Positions 61,230 through 64,000 of a DNA stretch of 64,000 bases are shown in pieces. This DNA comes from an uncultured Desulfobulbaceae bacterium (GTDB taxonomy: Bacteria; Desulfobacterota; Desulfobulbia; Desulfobulbales; Desulfocapsaceae), in NCBI GenBank assembly GCA_937910875.1, contig CALENA010000037.1, positions 1 through 64,000 on the forward strand. Direction: 5' to 3'. Position numbers and translations under genes: made by a program. The notes below the pieces were generated by a model. The model worked only from the letters and a program-made list of their open reading frames with translations, made no database searches and had not been told where the DNA came from. The stretch's first letter is position 1, and each line of letters begins with the position of its first letter.

Positions 61230-64000
61230 TCAGTCGGCTTTCTTGTCCTGGCGGATGAGGTCGAGCAGGTCGTCGGCGCTCATCTTGGCACTCAGGTCAC
61301 TGCCTTCGAGCAGGCTTCCGGCCAGATCTCGTTTTTCCTGGTGCAGTCTGACAATCTTTTCCTCAATCGTATTTTTGGTGACCAGTCGGTAGATGGTGAC
61401 CGGTCGGGTCTGGCCGATGCGATGTGCCCGGTCCGAGGCCTGGTCTTCGATGGCCGGATTCCACCACGGGTCCATGTGGATCACATAGTCGGCTGCGGTC
61501 AGGTTCAGGCCCAGGCCACCGGCCTTGAGGCTGATCAGAAAGAGATCACCTTCTCCTGCCTGGAAGTCATTGACCTGCTGGCGTCGCCGGGTGTTACTGG
61601 TTGAGCCGTCCAGGTACTTGTAGTGAATTCCCCGGGCGTCCAGGTATTCGCGCAGGATATTGAGGTGACCGATGAACTGGCTGAAGACCAGGGCCTTGTG
61701 GCGACTGCCGATCAGTTCTTCCACCAGGGCGGTGAAGACCTTGAGTTTGGAGCTGCTGATGGTGGTGTTCTGGTCGATGAGCCGTGGATTGCAGCAGGCC
61801 TGACGCAGTCGCATGATCTCTGTCAGGATCTGTAAATGGCGTCCTTTTTTCTCCTGATTGTCTTCGAGAATGGCCAGGGCGTTCTGGCGCAGGGCCTCAT
61901 AGAAGTGAACCTCTTCCGGGCTCATCTCCACCTGCAGGGTGACCTCGGTCCGTGGCGGCAGTTCTTCCAGGACCTGGGACTTGATACGCCTCAGGATAAA
62001 GGGCTGGATCAGCGTCTTGAGGCGGAGTCTGGCCTCGCGGTCATGATACCGTTCAATGGGGATGGCAAAGCGTTCGTTGAAGCGGTTCAGGGTACCGAGC
62101 AGGCCGGGGTTGATGAAGTGAAACAGGTTCCAGAGTTCGCCGAGATGGTTCTCGATGGGGGTGCCAGTGGTGAGCAGTTTGAAGCGGGCCTGCAGGGCCA
62201 TGGCCGCCTGTGATCGCTTGGTGGCCGCATTTTTGATGGCCTGGGCCTCGTCAAGGATCACGGTCTGCCACTGGACCGTGGCCAGCAGCTCATTCTCCTG
62301 CTGCAGCAGGGTATAAGTGGTGATCAGCAGGTCAAATGGTCCCAGTTCATGGATGACCTTGTCCCGGTCTTTGCCGGTGAAAAAGATGACATTGATGGTC
62401 GGAGTGAAGCGGTTGGCCTCATTCTCCCAGTTGGGCATGACCGAGGTTGGGGCAATGACCAGGGAGGGGCCGTTGGCCGCGAGATCAAGCATGATGGTCA
62501 GGGCCTGGATGGTCTTTCCCAATCCCATGTCGTCCGCCAGGCAGCCACCTACGCCCCATTGAGCCAGGCGGGCCATCCAGTTGAAACCGTCACGCTGGTA
62601 GTCCCGCAGGTCTGCCTGGAGTGTTGTGGGCAGTTGGGGGACAAAGGATTGGGCGGCCTTGATGCGTTGAATCTGGTTCTGCCAGCCGGCATCGGCCGTG
62701 GTTTTGGCCTTGTCGATCAGGTTCTCCAGGGGGATTGCGGCCAGGGGATGAATGAGGATTTCTCCCTCTTCGCTCTCCGGCCCACTTTCTTCCGCGTAGT
62801 AATTCAACTCTTCGAGGCGCTTGCGAAATTCCTGGGTCAGGACCAGGAAGTGGCCATCGCCAATCTCAACAAAGCGGCTGGGGGCCTTCTTGATCTTGGA
62901 CAGCAGCTCGCGCAGGGTAATGACCGTGTCCTGGTCGAGCTGGAGTTCACCGGACATTGAAAACCAGTTCTGGCGATTGGTACGGATCTTGAGGTTGAGA
63001 TTCTTGAGGGTTGCCTGATGAGAGATGGCGATTTTTTCTCCCTCGGGCCATTCAATGGTCACCTGATCCTTGATGGCCTGAAGCTCCAGCAGGGCCTGAA
63101 GGCAATCGTCCGGGTCCTGGAGATGCCATTCGCGGTCGTTTTCCTGCTCCAGATCAATCGCCAGGTCGAGAATGGGGCATGATTCCTCAATCTCGCGGGC
63201 CTTTTGCTCTTCCAGGGCCAGATTGCGTCGGGTCTGCAGGCGACGGCCTTTGACTTCGGCCATGATGTTTTCAACGCCCTGACCAGGCTTCAGATAATGG
63301 CCGCCATCGGCAAAAGGCTTGACAAACATCTCCAGGCGAAAGCCGGACCCGTAGGGAAGCAGGTGGATATAGATGGAGGAATCGGCCTCCACTCTTTCAA
63401 TGCTGGTTGCACTGCCGGCCGTGGCTTCGGCGGCAATGGCCGAGTGTACGGTCATGAACGACGAGATGTTGCCAATGGCGGTCAAGACCTGTTCACTGGC
63501 CTCAATGGGGACGATCAGTCCCTTTTCTCCGGTGATCTGAGCGATCCGCCGATGATTGTCATTAATGGTGATGATCTTGAATCGGGTCGGGGTCTCCTGA
63601 AAGACCGTGACGTTGTCATCGGTTACGGTCTGGGCAAAGCGGACATGGAGGGTGTCACCTCTCTCTTCCACCAGCAGTTCAGGCTCTCCGGCAATGCATT
63701 CCACCGGGGTGGACGGTGACTGGCTCAAGAAGAGGAGCGGGTGGTTGATCATGGCGATCAGGGCCTTATCCATGTCAAACTGATAGCTGGTGCTCTGGCT
63801 TTCCTGGTTCTGGCTCTTCTGGATGGCGGCGCAGATCTTGCGGTCCTGGACCGTGAGGTACTGGATCTTCTGGCCGGAGTAGAGACGGGCCAGGGAAATG
63901 GGCCTGCCCTTGCTCCACTGGCCATCTCCGGTCATTTTTTGTTCTTTCGGGCTGATGGAAATCGCGTTTTTCTGGTAATTGATGAGCCAGGCCAGGCGCA
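61230..64000 (-). CDS. SNF2/SWI2 helicase-related protein, 5'-truncated by window edge
   Basis: At least 922 residues; the frame is open from 63935 to the right edge, so the N-terminus is missing and the ATG at 63935 is probably internal. C-terminal part is a full SNF2 ATPase: Walker A-like LADDMGLGKTIQALT, DEAQAIKNAATKRSQ, LTTGTPIENHLGELW, SQFIGHLNIL, GSTSNTRRRQQ and SLKAGGLGLNLTAADYVIHMDPWWNPAIEDQASDRAHRIGQ. The N-terminal half lacks a known enzyme motif; the ATP-dependent role is chromatin/DNA or RNA-polymerase remodelling type by family only. Confidence 0.9.
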   Translation of the reverse strand, partial: RLAWLINYQKNAISISPKEQKMTGDGQWSKGRPISLARLYSGQKIQYLTVQDRKICAAIQKSQNQESQSTSYQFDMDKALIAMINHPLLFLSQSPSTPVECIAGEPELLVEERGDTLHVRFAQTVTDDNVTVFQETPTRFKIITINDNHRRIAQITGEKGLIVPIEASEQVLTAIGNISSFMTVHSAIAAEATAGSATSIERVEADSSIYIHLLPYGSGFRLEMFVKPFADGGHYLKPGQGVENIMAEVKGRRLQTRRNLALEEQKAREIEESCPILDLAIDLEQENDREWHLQDPDDCLQALLELQAIKDQVTIEWPEGEKIAISHQATLKNLNLKIRTNRQNWFSMSGELQLDQDTVITLRELLSKIKKAPSRFVEIGDGHFLVLTQEFRKRLEELNYYAEESGPESEEGEILIHPLAAIPLENLIDKAKTTADAGWQNQIQRIKAAQSFVPQLPTTLQADLRDYQRDGFNWMARLAQWGVGGCLADDMGLGKTIQALTIMLDLAANGPSLVIAPTSVMPNWENEANRFTPTINVIFFTGKDRDKVIHELGPFDLLITTYTLLQQENELLATVQWQTVILDEAQAIKNAATKRSQAAMALQARFKLLTTGTPIENHLGELWNLFHFINPGLLGTLNRFNERFAIPIERYHDREARLRLKTLIQPFILRRIKSQVLEELPPRTEVTLQVEMSPEEVHFYEALRQNALAILEDNQEKKGRHLQILTEIMRLRQACCNPRLIDQNTTISSSKLKVFTALVEELIGSRHKALVFSQFIGHLNILREYLDARGIHYKYLDGSTSNTRRRQQVNDFQAGEGDLFLISLKAGGLGLNLTAADYVIHMDPWWNPAIEDQASDRAHRIGQTRPVTIYRLVTKNTIEEKIVRLHQEKRDLAGSLLEGSDLSAKMSADDLLDLIRQDKKAD

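Overview
The window looks like a chromosomal segment of a Gram-negative, selenium-using anaerobe of the Desulfobacterota, with a Desulfobulbales-like gene set (inference). Reasons: guaB-guaA, rpsA-ihfB, clpS-clpA, an SUMT/uroporphyrinogen-III synthase fusion, an HdrB/GlpC-type CCG-domain Fe-S protein, the selenium protein YedF beside a LysR regulator, many PAS kinases and GGDEF proteins, and moderately high GC with heavy Asp/Glu use. No phage, transposase, CRISPR array or rRNA was seen.

Layout. 1-1398: 5' part of an Ig-repeat surface protein, running off the left edge. 1.9-3.5 kb: tgt-yajC. 3.8-5.1 kb: HD-GYP protein and periplasmic rhodanese. 5.3-9.5 kb: operon glucokinase / TVP38 membrane protein / FAD disulfide oxidoreductase / APH-fold kinase. 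9.7-12.7 kb: MscS channel, MobB, a small zinc protein and a NYN-cold-shock protein. 12.8-15.9 kb: guaB-guaA. 16.4-19.1 kb: Sua5-like protein, ihfB, rpsA. 19.3-23.3 kb: PilT ATPase, zinc-ribbon/receiver-like protein, aldolase-SDR fusion. 23.5-26.1 kb: ilvD and a coiled-coil protein. 26.3-29.2 kb: selenium-related LysR, yedF, CCG-domain protein. 29.7-38.4 kb: DUF4197 protein, rubrerythrin-like protein, an unknown 833-residue exported protein, holA, clpS, clpA. 38.5-46.4 kb: hybrid kinase, antiporter, rmuC, diguanylate cyclase. 46.4-48.5 kb: the sbtA-sbtM selenopeptide locus. 48.9-52.1 kb: second GGDEF protein and a PAS kinase. 52.2 kb: initiator tRNA. 52.3-55.3 kb: thioesterase, APGM-family enzyme, homoserine dehydrogenase. 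55.7-59.0 kb: adk, gmhA, cobA-hemD. 59.2-61.2 kb: glycosyltransferase and polysaccharide deacetylase. 61.2-64.0 kb: SNF2 helicase, running off the right edge.

The most interesting locus is 46430-48538 on the minus strand. An ordinary gene finder would miss the 102-codon gene there because it has two in-frame UGA codons, both in the same Ser-Gly-UGA-Ser context. Each UGA is followed at a suitable distance by a 6-bp hairpin with an AGGU-type loop, like a bacterial SECIS element. It has a strong sigma70-type promoter, a palindromic leader and an intrinsic terminator, and is followed by a radical SAM/SPASM enzyme. I read it as a selenocysteine-containing RiPP precursor and its maturase (SbtA/SbtM, 'selenobiotic' type).

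Intergenic regions carry three dispersed repeat families: R1 (about 95 bp, eight copies), R2 (about 165 bp, two copies with a 22-bp hairpin showing compensatory changes) and R3 (about 130 bp, two copies just downstream of similar promoters before guaB and mscS). R1 copies sit next to start codons and may have reshaped translation starts.
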